A stretch of DNA of 64,000 nt from Siphonodentalium dalli (Eukaryota > Mollusca > Scaphopoda > Gadilida > Siphonodentaliidae): assembly GCA_032622095.1 (NCBI GenBank), contig CP136064.1:172928310-172992309 (forward strand), read 5' to 3'. The translations under genes and the position numbers were made by a program. The notes under the pieces were generated by a model. The model worked only from the letters and a program-made list of their open reading frames with translations. It made no database searches and was not told where the DNA came from. Below, in pieces: positions 34,741 through 45,189 of this stretch (positions are counted from its first letter, which is position 1; each line of letters begins with the position of its first letter).

Positions 34741-35065
34741 TTTACGTGTGTATACAATCCAATATATAAATAACAAAGTGTAGATTAAAGTATTTATTAG
34801 TTGCCCAACTCTTTAATAAGAGGTTAGAATGGAGCTTACAAATAATAAATACAGTTATTTTGGTTACAATATCTAAAGAGGGGTTTCAGTTCGCTAGCTC
34901 ATTCCGTTTTTAATACATTTAGGAAACTCCTATCTTACATATATTTTTTTTATGTGTGAACCTAATTTAAACCCAATATGAAATTAACTCGTCTGTAGGT
35001 GATAATAGTTGTGACTAGTTTGGTGAAAATAACTGAGTACATATCTGTTCTTTTTGTAGAAGGGA
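34741..35065. other. Intron DNA between satellite arrays
   Basis: AT-rich, nothing recognised. Confidence 0.35.
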
Positions 35066-36027
35066 GCCTCGCATATATAAGAGAATTCATTGGCCTAACA
35101 ATATTTACATTGACCTTGTAAGCTCCATGAATTCCGTTACTAGTTCCCAGTTCCTACATGTAGTTCCCAGTGTTCTCATAATATAACAATAATCGTTACT
35201 AAATCGCATAACCACAGCAGCTACGGGGCCATCCTTTTGGATTCTTCATGTGCTACCACTAGTCTATCTAAAAATCACAAACCAGGTCACATAAACTTGT
35301 CCAGCTGTTCAAAAATTGTGCGTAAGTCGTGCGTGGGGTAAAAATATGACAATTTTCGTTGCTAAATTCCATATGTAAGCATAACCACAGCAGTCACGGG
35401 ACTACTCTGGTGGACACTTCTTGTGCCACCACTAGTCCATCTAGAAATCACAAACCAAGTCACATACGCCCGTCCAGCTGTTCAAAAATTGGGCGTAAGT
35501 GGTGCGTGGGTTAATAATATGACATTTTTCGTTGCTAAATTACTTATGGATTCATAACCGCAAAGCCAAGGGGCTATCCTTATGGATTCTTCTTGTGCCA
35601 CCACTAGTCCATCTCGAAATCACAATCTGGTCCACATACGCCTTTCCAGCCGTTCAAAAATTGGGCGCAAGTCGTGCGTGAGGTCAAAATAATGAAAAAA
35701 AGGTCATTTTTGTTGCTAAATCGTCTGTGTAGGCATAACCATAGCAGCCACTGGGTTATCCTTGTGGATTCTTCTTGTGCCTCCAAAAGTCCATTTAAAT
35801 ATCACAAATTAGGTCACATAAACTTGTCCAGCTGTTCAAAAATTGGGCGTAAGTCGTGCATGGGGTAACATATGACATTTTTTCGTTGCTAAATTCCGTA
35901 TGTAAGCATAATCTTCTTGTGCCACCACTAGTCCATCTAAAAATCACAAACTAGGTCAAATAAACTTGTCCAGATGTTAAAACATTGGACGTAAATCGTG
36001 CATGGGGTAAAATTAGGACATTATTCG

Positions 36028-36400
36028 TTGCTTATTCCAGCCTTTTCTCCCGAAAACCAGCACATTATTTGCTTATAAGGAAGAAAATGTTAGGTATATA
36101 ATCTGCTTAGAAGTGGTTCATTTTGAGTCGATAATGTGCTGAAAATGAGACTTTTAGTCACATTATCGGCTCATTTAGAGGCAATTATAAGCAGATTATA
36201 TGCGGACAATGACAAAACTGAGCCAACCCACGACTTTTCAGGTGCACCCTCATTAACATGTATTTTCACTGTGGCTCGCACCATAACACGAAATGACAAC
36301 TATGACGCAATTATCTGCTTATTTAAGAATCAAATAATCACTTTATGTACCTAATTAAAAATATAGGTCGATTATGTGAGTATTTGCGCGAGGATATGTT
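36028..36400 (+). repeat. Palindromic insert module in the satellite, copy 1
   Basis: TTCCAGCCTTTTCTCCCGAA, AACCAGCACATTATTTGCTT, then a foldback (ATAATCTGCTTAGAA ... AAGCAGATTATA; GAGTCGATAATGTG ... CACATTATCGGCTC). Then come CCCACGACTTTTCAGGTGCA and ACTTTATGTACCTAATTA. It interrupts a ~182-bp monomer. Confidence 0.75.
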
Positions 36401-37439
36401 GCTAAATCGCCTGCGTTGGCATAACCATAACAGCTACGGGATTACCCTTGTGGATCTTTCTTATGCACCACTAATCCATCTAGAAATCACAAATTAAGTA
36501 ACATGCGCCCGTCCAGATGTTCACAAATTGGGCGTAAGTCGTGCGTGGAGACAAAATATTGAACAAAAGGTATTTTTTCGTTGCTAAATCGCCTCCGCAG
36601 ACATATCCATAGCAGCCACGGGGCTATCCTTGTGGATTCTTCTTGTGCCACCACTAGTCCATCTAGAAATAACAAACTGGTCCACATATGCCTTTCCAGC
36701 AGTTCAAAAATTGGGCGCAAGTCGTGCGTGGGGTCAAAATAACCAAAAAAGGTAAGTTTTCGTTGCTAAATCGCCTGCGTAGGCATAACCATAGCAGCCA
36801 CGGGGTTATCCTTGTGGGTTCTTCTTGTATCACCACTAGTTCATCTAGAAATCACAAATCAAGTAACATGCGCGCTTCCAGCTATTCAAAAATTGGGCGC
36901 AAGTCGTGCGTGGGGTCAAAATAACCAAAAAAGGTCATTTTTCGTTGCTAAATCGTCTGCGTAGGCATAATCATAGCAGCCACAGGGTTATCCTTGTGGA
37001 TTCTTCTTGTGCCACCACTAGTTCATCTAGAAATCACAAATCAAGTAACATGCGCCCGTCCAGCTGTTCAACAATTGGGCGTAAATGGTGCATGGGGTAA
37101 AAATAGGACATTTTTCGTTGCTTAATCCAGCCTGTTCTCCTGAAAACCAACACATTATTTGCTTATAAGGAATAATATTATATTTTAGGTATATAATCTG
37201 CCTGTGCAGCTGTTAAAAAATTGGGCGTAAGTCGTGCGTGGGGTTAAAATAGGACAATTTTCGTTGCTAAATTCCCTATGTAAGCATAACCACAGCAGCC
37301 ACGGGGCTGTCCTTGTGGATTTTTCTTGTGCCACCACTAGTCCATCTAGAAATCACAAACCAAGTCAAATATACCCGTCCAGCTGTTCAAAAATTGGCGT
37401 AAATCGTGCATGGGGTAAAAATAGGGCATTTTTCGTTGC

Positions 37440-37800
37440 TTATTCCAGCCTGTTCTCCTGAAAACCAGCACAATATTTGCTTATAAGGAACAATATTTTA
37501 GGTATATAATATGCTTAGCAGCGGGCTCATTTTGAGTCGATAATATGCTGAAAATGAAACAATTAGTCAGATTATCGACTCATATAGAGGTGATTCTAAG
37601 CAGATTATGTGCGGACAATGACAAAAATAAGCCAACCCACGACTTTTCAGGTGTACCCTCATTAACATGTCTTTTCACTGTGGCTCGCAATGAAATGACG
37701 ACTATGACCCCATTATCTGCTTATTTAAGAATCAAATAATCACTTTATGTACCTAATTAATATTATAGGTCGATTATGTGCGTATTTGTTCGAGGATATG
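37440..37800 (+). repeat. Palindromic insert module, copy 2
   Basis: Same blocks as 36028-36400 in the same order. A shorter piece of the module also occurs at about 37120-37200. Confidence 0.75.
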
Positions 37801-38159
37801 TTGCTAATTCGCCTGCGTTGGCATAACCATAAAAGCCACGGGGCCATCCTTGTGGATTATTCTTTTATACTACCACTAGTTCATCTAGAACTCACAAATC
37901 AAGTAACATGCGCCAGTCCAGCTGTTCAAAAATTGGGCGTAAGTTGTGCGTGGGTACAAAATATTGAAAAAAATGTAATTTTTCGTTGCTAAATCGCCTG
38001 CGTAGGCATAACCATAGCAGCCACAGGGTTATCCTTGTAGATTCTTCTTGTGCCACCACTAGTTCATCTAGAAATAACAAATCAAGTAACATGCGCCCGT
38101 CTAGTTGTTCAAAAATTGGGCGTAAATCGTGCATGGGGTAAAAATAGGACATTTTTCGT

Positions 38160-38440
38160 TGCTTAATCCAGCCTGTTCTCCTGAAAACCAACACATTATT
38201 TGCTTATAAGGAATAATATTTTAGGTATATAATCTGCGGACAATGACAAAAATAAGCCAACCCACGACTTTTCAGGTGTACGCTCATTAACATGTGTTTT
38301 CACTGTGGCTCGCACCATAACACGAAATGACGACTATGACTCCATTATCTGCCTATTTCAGAATCAAATAATCACTTTAAGTACCTAAATAAAATTATAG
38401 GTCAATTATGTGCGTATTTGCGCAAGGATATGTTGCTAAA
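38160..38440 (+). repeat. Palindromic insert module, copy 3 (deleted)
   Basis: Has the start (AATCCAGCCTGTTCTCCTG) and the end (CCCACGACTTTTCAGGTGTA, ACTTTAAGTACCTAAATA), but the internal foldback between them is missing. Confidence 0.75.
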
Positions 38441-39744
38441 TCGCCTGCTTTGGCATAACCATAACAGCCACGGGGCTAACCTTGTGGCTTCTTCTTATAT
38501 CACCACTAGTCTATCTAGAAATCACAAACTGGTTCACATACGCCTGTCCAAAAATTGGGCGTAAGTTGTGCGTGGGTTCATAGTAATGAAAAAAAGGTTG
38601 CTAAATCGCCTGCGTAGGCATAACCATAGCAGCCACGGTGCTATACTTGTGGATTCTTCTTGTGCCACCACTAATCCATCTAGAAATCAGAAATCAAGTA
38701 ACATGCGCCCGTCCAGCTCTTCAACAATTGGGCGTAAGTCGTGCGTGGGGTCAAAATAATGAAAAAAGGTCATTTTTCGTTGCTAAATCGCCTGCGTAGG
38801 GATAACCATAGCAGCCACGGGGTTATCCTTGTGGATTCTTCATTTTTCGTTGCTAAATCGTCTGCGTAGGCATAACTATAGCAGCCAATTGGATATCCGT
38901 GTGGATTCTTCTTGTGCCACCACCAGTCCATCTAAATATCACAAACTGGGTCACATAACGTATCTGACCTAGTTTGTGATTTCTAGATGGACTAGTGGTG
39001 GCAGAAGAATAATATACAAGGATAACCCTGTGGCTTATGTGCTCATGCATACATAGGGAATTTAGCAACGAAAAATTGCACATTTTACCCCGCGCACAAC
39101 TTACGCCCAATTTTTAAACAGCTAGACAGGTTTATGTGATTTAGTTTGTGATTTATATATGGAGTAGTGGCGGCACAGAACGAATCCACAAGGATAACCC
39201 CGTGGCTGCTATGTTTATGCATACGCAGACGATTTAGCAACGAAAAATGACTTTTTTTTCATTATTTTGACCCCACGCACGACTTACGCCCAATTGTTGA
39301 ACAGCTGGACGGGCGCATGTTACTTGATTTGTGATTTCTAGATGAACTACTGGTGGCACAAGAATAATCCACAAGGATAACCCCGTGGCTGCTATGGTTA
39401 TGCCTACGCAGGCGATTTAGCAGCGAAAAATGACCTTTTTTTAATTATTTTGACCCCATGTACGACTTACGCCCAATTTTTTAACAGCTGGACATGCGTA
39501 TGTGGATCAGTTTGTAATTTCCAGATGGACTAGTGGTGGGACAAGAAGAATCCACAAGGATAGCCCCGTGGCTGCTATGGCTATGCCTACGCAGGCGATT
39601 TAGCAACGAAAATATCCCCACGCACGAATTACGCCCAATTTGTGAACAGCTGGACGGGCGCATGTTACTTGATTTGTGATTTCTAGATGGAATAGTGGTG
39701 GAATAGCCCATTGGTTGTTATGTTTATGCCAACGCAGGCGATTT

Positions 39745-40120
39745 AGCAACATATCCTCTCGAAAATACTCACATAATCGACCTATAATTTTAATTAGGTA
39801 ACAAAGTGATTATTTGATTCTGAAATAAGCAGATAATGGAGTCATAGTCGTCATTTCGTGTTATGGTGCGAGCCACAGTGAAAACATATGTTAATGAGGG
39901 TGCACCTGGAAAGTCGTGGGTTAGCTTATTTTTGTTATTGTCCGCACATAATCTGCTTAGAATCGCCTTTCTATGAGTAGATAATGTGACTAATAGCTCC
40001 TTTTCAGTATATTATCGACTCAAAATGAGCCGCTTCTAAGCAGATTGTATACCTAAAATATTATTCTTTATCAGAAAATATTGTGCTGGTTTTCAGGAGA
40101 GCAGGCTGGAATAAGCAACG
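39745..40120 (-). repeat. Palindromic insert module, copy in the right arm
   Basis: Reverse complement of the left-arm module: TAATTAGGTAACAAAGTGAT, TGCACCTGGAAAGTCGTGGG, then the foldback (ATAATCTGCTTAGAATC ... GCTTCTAAGCAGATTGTATA) and GTTTTCAGGAGAGCAGGCTG. Only one copy in this arm against three in the left, so the arms are not simple mirror images. Confidence 0.75.
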
Positions 40121-42662
40121 AAAAATGTCCTAATTTTACCCCATGCACGATCTACGCCAATTTTTTGAACAGCTGGACAAGTTTATGTGACCTAGTTCGT
40201 GATTTCTAGATGGGCTAGTGATTATGTTTAGATAGCGAATTTAGCTACGAAAAATGTCATATTTCACCCCACACACAACTTACGCCCAATTTTTGAACAG
40301 CTCGACAAGTTTATGTGACCTAGTTTGTTTTTTAGATGGACTGGTGGTGGCACAAGAAGAATACACAAGGATAGCCCCGTGGCTGCTATGGTTATGCCTA
40401 CGCAGGCGATTTAGCAACGAAAAATGATCTTTTTTCATTATTTTGACCCCACGCACGACTTACGCCCAATTTTTGAACAGCTGGACAGGCGTATGTAAAC
40501 CCGTTTGTGATTTCTAGATGGACTATTGGTGGAACAAGAAGAATCCACAGGGACAGCCCCGTGGCTGCTATGGTTATTCATACGCAGACGATTTAGCAAC
40601 GAAAAATGACCTTTTTTTCAATATTTTGACCACACGCACGACATACGCCCAATTTTTGAATAGCTGTTCAGGCGCATGGTACTTGTTTATGATTTCTAGA
40701 TAGACTAGTGGTGGCACAAGAAGAATCCATAAGGATAGCCCCGTGGCTGCTATGGTTATGCCTACGCAGGCGATTTAGCAACGAAAAATGACCTTTTTTT
40801 TCAATATTTTGACCCCACGCACGACTTACGCCCAATTTTTGAATAGCTGGACAATTTATGTGACCTAGTTTGTGATTTTTAGATGGACTAGTGGTGGCAC
40901 AAGAAGATTATGCTTACATAGGGAATTTAGCAACGAAAAATGTCATATTTTACCCGACGCACGACTTACGCCCAATTTTTGAACAGCTCGACAAGTTTAT
41001 GTGATCTAGCTTGTGACTTTTAGATGGACTGTTGGTAGCACAAGAAGAATCCACAAGGATAGCCCCGTGGCTGATATGGTTATGTCTACGCAGGCGATTT
41101 AGCAACGAAAAATGACCTTTTTTCAATATTTTGACCCCACGCACGACTTACGCCCATTTTTTGTACAGCTGGACTGGCGCATGTTACTTGATTTCTGATT
41201 TCTAGATGGACTAGTGGTAACACAAGAAGAATCTACAAGGATAACTCCGTGGCTGCTATGGTTATGCCTACGCAGGCGATTTAGCAACGAACAATTACCT
41301 TTTTTCAATATTTTTACCCCACGCACGACTTACGCCCAATTTTTGAATAGCTGGCCAAGTTTATGTGACCTAGTTTGTGATTTTTAGATGGACTAGTGGT
41401 GGCACAAGACGATTATGCTTACATAGTTGTGTACAGCTGGACGGGCGCATGTTACTTGATTTGTGATTTCTAGATGGACTAGTGGTGACACAAGAAGAAT
41501 CTACAAGGATAACTCCGTGGCTGCTATGGTTATGCCTACGCAGGCGATTTAGCAGCTAAATTGCCATTTTTTTCATTATTTTGACCCCACGCATGACTTA
41601 CGCCCAATTGTTTTGTGATTTCTATATGGACTAATGGTGGAACAAGAAGAATCCACAAGGATAGCCTCTTGGCTGTTGTGGTTATGAATTCATAAGTAGT
41701 TTAGCAACGAAAAATATCCTATTTTTAACCCACGCACGACTTACGCCCAATTGTTGAACAGCTGGACGGGCGGATGTGACTTGGTTTGTGATTTCTAGAT
41801 GGACTAGTGGTGGCACAAGAAGAATCCACAGGGATAGCCCCGTGGCTGCTGTGGTTATGCTTACATAGGGAATTTGGCAACGAAAATTGTCCTATTTTAC
41901 CCAACGCACGACTTACGCCCAATTGTTTAAAAGCTGGACAGGTGTATGTGACCTAATTTGTGATTTTTAGATGGACTAGTGGTGGCACGAGAAAAATCAA
42001 CAAGGATAACCCCGTGGCTACTATGGTTATGCATACGCACGCGATTTAGCAACGGAAAATGACATTGTTTTCAATATTTTGACCCCACGCACGACTTACG
42101 CCCAATTTTTGAACAGCTGGACAGGCGTATGTAAACTAGTTTGAGATTTCTAGATGGAATAATGGTGGCACAAGAATAATCCATAAGGATAGCCCCTTGG
42201 TTCTTGTGGTTATGAATCTATAAGTAATTTAGCAACGAAAAATGTCCTATTTTTAACCCATGCACGACTTACGCCCAAGTTTTGAACAGCTGGACAAGTT
42301 TATGTGACCTGGTTTGTGATTTTTAGATGGACTAGTGGTGGCACAATAAGAATCCAAAAGGATGGCCCGTAGCTGCTGTGGTTATGCATACATAAGCGAT
42401 TTAGTAACGATTATTATTATATTTTGAGAACTTGGAACTAGGAACTGGGAACTAGTAACGGAATTCATGGAGCTGACCTTGTAAGCCAGTGCATTCTCTT
42501 ATATATGCAAAGTCCCTATGGGAGACTCGCATATATAAGCGAATGTACTGGCGCACAATCTTTAATTATGCATCAGCGCAGCTCACGTTATGAAATGGTT
42601 AAAGGGTAAAATTATATATTGGTCAGTTCATTTGACGTAATCTGTGTGTTAATTCTTCAACT

Positions 42663-42953
42663 TCAACGATGCTTATTAAAGTTGTTAGCCCCACCTCTTG
42701 AATAGGCCGACCACCCTACATTATCATGGTAGTTACCACAATTCCCTGGAAATGGGAATTGTCCTTGGAAATACGAATTCACTGCAAGTTGGAGTGAGAA
42801 TTGATCATTAGGGTTGAGTGGTTTAGAATAACCACGGTCGGGATTTCCTTGGGAATACGATTTCCCTTGGAATGAGAAATTACTTTTACAGTGATTACAT
42901 GTGGCAATACATGCCGTATACCCCAATATATGCCAGTAACATAGTGCATTCAC
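42663..42953 (-). CDS. Unrecognised 96-codon open frame, Gln/Gly/Asn-rich
   Basis: The minus frame starts at a Met and ends in TGA-type stop context near 42663. Composition is Asn/Gly/Ser/Gln-rich with repeated F-Q-G motifs (N-F-S-F-Q-G-K-S-Y-S-Q-G, S-Y-F-Q-G-Q-F-P-F-P-G). The DNA beneath shows a loose short repeat (TTCCCTGGAAATGGGAATT-like), which may by itself explain the motif. No domain, signal peptide or splice structure is recognisable. It lies in the large transporter intron, just right of the giant foldback. More likely chance than a gene. Confidence 0.15.
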   Translation of the reverse strand: MNALCYWHILGYTACIATCNHCKSNFSFQGKSYSQGNPDRGYSKPLNPNDQFSLQLAVNSYFQGQFPFPGNCGNYHDNVGWSAYSRGGANNFNKHR

Positions 42954-43282
42954 CCGCGTTCACATGTAGTCCATCATCGTCAAATATGTGAATATGTAAG
43001 CATTCATAAGCCGTTTAAAATTTATTGTTATGCTCTAAATGTATCTTATTTTCATTAATATATTTGGAAATTTATAATGTCATTTAAGTAAGAACATTTT
43101 CCCCTTAGATGTTGAATGTCACAATGGGTCAATAAGCCATACAGTGTTAGGCATTTACTCAGTGGCATAGCAATCAATTATTGGTATTTTGCTCATGTTA
43201 GTTCTTTTTATTCCCACAAGTTACATAATGTCTTGCTTTGTTATGTTGGTGAAGCTTTTGATATAGTTCATTTATAGCGTCC

Positions 43283-43654
43283 TCAATTTAGCACACGCTG
43301 TGAAAAATTCTTCTGGTATGTGGAAAAACCAGACAAAAGCCGATATGGATTAATATGTTTGAAGATGGAGTGACGAAGCACCAGAAAATCACTATAATTT
43401 GTATCTTCAATGTCTTTTTCAAGTTTGTCGAATTTCAATGTGTCTCGTATATCTATTTTACATGTCAGCTCACTACTTCCATTAACGAGATTCACATTGT
43501 GTGTCCCAAATATTGAATTAGAATCTTCGAGATGCTTTATTGCATCTTTTATTTGCTCTTCTTGTATTTTCATCATTTGAATGCTATTTTCTTTCTCTTC
43601 GATATAAGTCTTCATTGAGAGAATTTTCTTCACCGTATCTCTTTGTGTCCCACT
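43283..43654 (-). CDS. Putative coding exon, coiled-coil protein of unknown function
   Basis: The minus frame of at least 116 residues starts after a possible acceptor (ATAGTATAG at ~43655) and ends with TGA at 43283. The first part (I-L-S-M-K-T-Y-I-E-E-K-E-N-S, M-M-K-I-Q-E-E-Q-I-K-D-A-I-K-H-L-E) has heptad-like hydrophobic spacing. Then T-H-N-V-N-L-V-N-G-S-S-E-L-T-C-K-I-D-I and F-D-K-L-E-K-D-I-E-D-T-N-Y follow. Use of Lys/Glu/Asp and absence of low complexity look like real protein. The layout (coiled coil, then a globular stretch) recalls the middle of TRIM/B-box proteins, but no diagnostic motif is present. Neighbouring exons were not found. It is inside the large transporter intron, same strand; possibly a nested gene or pseudogene. 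Confidence 0.3.
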   Translation of the reverse strand, partial: SGTQRDTVKKILSMKTYIEEKENSIQMMKIQEEQIKDAIKHLEDSNSIFGTHNVNLVNGSSELTCKIDIRDTLKFDKLEKDIEDTNYSDFLVLRHSIFKHINPYRLLSGFSTYQKNFSQRVLN

Positions 43655-44949
43655 ATACTATCCTCAACTTTTCAAGTAACACATCTGCACTTTCATTTTG
43701 TCTTTCATTTAAGAAATGGATGTTGATTTTGTTGCGTTCCATAGAGTATGGATGCAAGTTGGTCTGACATTTTGTGTGTGGAACCAATTTACTTATAAGC
43801 CCACGTAGGGCTCTGAGTGTACTGGGCGCACACACACACGGGAGAGCTGAATTGCAATACCGTTCCTTTGAAAATTTGATTTCTAAAAGTAGATGACCTT
43901 TGACATGCCCTATTGAACTCTTGGTATCGTCTTTTCGAGTCACATATGTAGCGATTGGATGATTGTGTTTGTCTTAACCAATCAGAATTAACGTTGCTCA
44001 CAGACGGTTGATAGGCAAGTGATGCTATTCAAACAAGTGAAAAATCACCACCTCGGATTATTATTTCCACGAGTTACCAACTACAACACACACGGTGGGC
44101 GAGAAAAAACTGCTTACATTATGTTATATAAGGTGAGTACATGTACAGCATCAGTATCGGATGTAGGATGTACCATTGTAGTAATTTTACGCCTTATTTG
44201 ACCACGAATGTAACAAATTTACCAGGCGAGGGCAGACAGAGTCACAGACTCTTGACCGTTGACCCCTAACTTAGTTATAGATTCTCAGTGACAAAGTGAA
44301 AGTCATAATTCCACGATTCACTCTTGCGACAAATTTCGAAATTACAATTTGAACGAGTCAAGCATTTACCTCATCTGTGATTATACTTGTGAGTACTACG
44401 GTACATGTATGTACACAGCGACAAAATTAATTTATGAACATAGTTTTGTCAAAGGTGTCATTAACTGCGACCAGAAATTATTTAGACACAACGGAAGCTG
44501 ATATAATTCTCGCATTGTTGACTTGTCGAATGATAGAACACTGACACACGGCGATGATAAAATGGCTTTTACGGTGATAATCCTGATGAGAAAGTATGCA
44601 AAAATACAATAAGTCTGCCGTACACTACAGTGACTACACTGACCACAGTATAATAACGTTTAATGAAACTTGTCAGAGTAAACAGGTAATCTGGTAACCA
44701 ATCTGCCATTCTCTGATTATGGGGGAATTTATGCAATACCAAATGGCCTCACATTTACCACTACTAGTATGTTTATACACTTCATCTTCAAGTTAATCGT
44801 GATTGCACGGTCTCTCTCTCTCATATATTATATGTACATTATTATTTTCGCTCAGTTTTAAATTTACGCAGCTACATGTACATGTACAGACAGTTCTTTA
44901 TCGATGTATCTGTATCTGTAGGATGTCCGTGCAGGGGCCAATGTTGGTC
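43655..44949. other. Intron DNA, no supported gene
   Basis: Open frames on the minus strand at 43653-44001 overlap in different frames without a recognised domain. A fragment at ~44840 resembles the 3268-3824 element. Confidence 0.3.
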
Positions 44950-45178
44950 TTATGCGCACGGGGAGGAAGGTGTCTCTATTTTTAGAGTTGATCCTGGAGG
45001 CTGCGACGGATGGAATTCTCCAGGAACAGTGATCTTGCGGAGTGCCCTTAAGAAATCCTCTGGATCACTGTTGAAGATATATTTGAGAACCGCCATGCAC
45101 AACATACATGTAAATGTACTGCATGCACCAGTACATACCGGTATCAAAAGACCAAAAAAATATCCATGCTTCGACTGA
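44950..45178 (-). CDS. Putative terminal exon of a membrane protein
   Basis: The minus frame encodes one strongly hydrophobic segment (Y-F-F-G-L-L-I-P-V-C-T-G, then TFTCMLCMAVLKYIF). After it comes a polar tail, N-S-D-P-E-D-F-L-R-A-L-R-K-I-T-V-P-G-E-F, then H-P-S-Q-P-P-G-S-T-L-K-I-E-T-P-S-S-P-C-A and TAA. One helix plus a basic, Pro-rich tail is what the C-terminus of a transporter or receptor looks like. The D-F-L-R-A-L-R-K-I-T-x-P stretch faintly recalls SLC6-type tails (ERL..ITP), too weak to name. GC content is above the flanks, which supports coding. The upstream boundary is uncertain and no partner exon was found. It is nested in the transporter intron on the same strand. Confidence 0.3.
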
Positions 45179-45189
45179 CGAAAATCCAT

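Larger units (their letters stand above)
35066..42560. mobile_element. Giant foldback: head-to-head arrays of a ~182-bp satellite (~7.5 kb)
   Basis: The left half (to ~38950) and right half (from ~38975) contain the same ~182-bp monomers in opposite orientation. GGGCGCAAGTCGTGCG begins at 36713 and 36895, and its variant at 37077: an exact 182-bp period. Typical blocks are TTGCTAAATCGCCTGCG, CATAACCATAGCAGCCACGG, GGATTCTTCTTGTGCCACCA and CATCTAGAAATCACAAA. The outer edges are also inverted: TCCATGAATTCCGTTACTAG and ATAATCGTTACTAAATCGC at the left, and their reverse complements near 42416 and 42460 at the right. Beyond them are TCGCATATATAAGAGAAT-type hairpins. It sits in the largest transporter intron. 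182 is not a multiple of three and stops recur in each unit, so it is non-coding. Foldback transposons with tandemly repeated arms (Drosophila FB type) are a structural parallel only. Confidence 0.85.

Noticed and set aside
35674-41922. Many related open frames (R-G-V-K-I-x-K-K..S-L-L-N-R-L-R-R-H-N-H-S-S-H) across the 35-42 kb region
   Set aside because: They are translations of the 182-bp satellite. The period is not a multiple of three, each unit has stops, and both orientations give the same frames.
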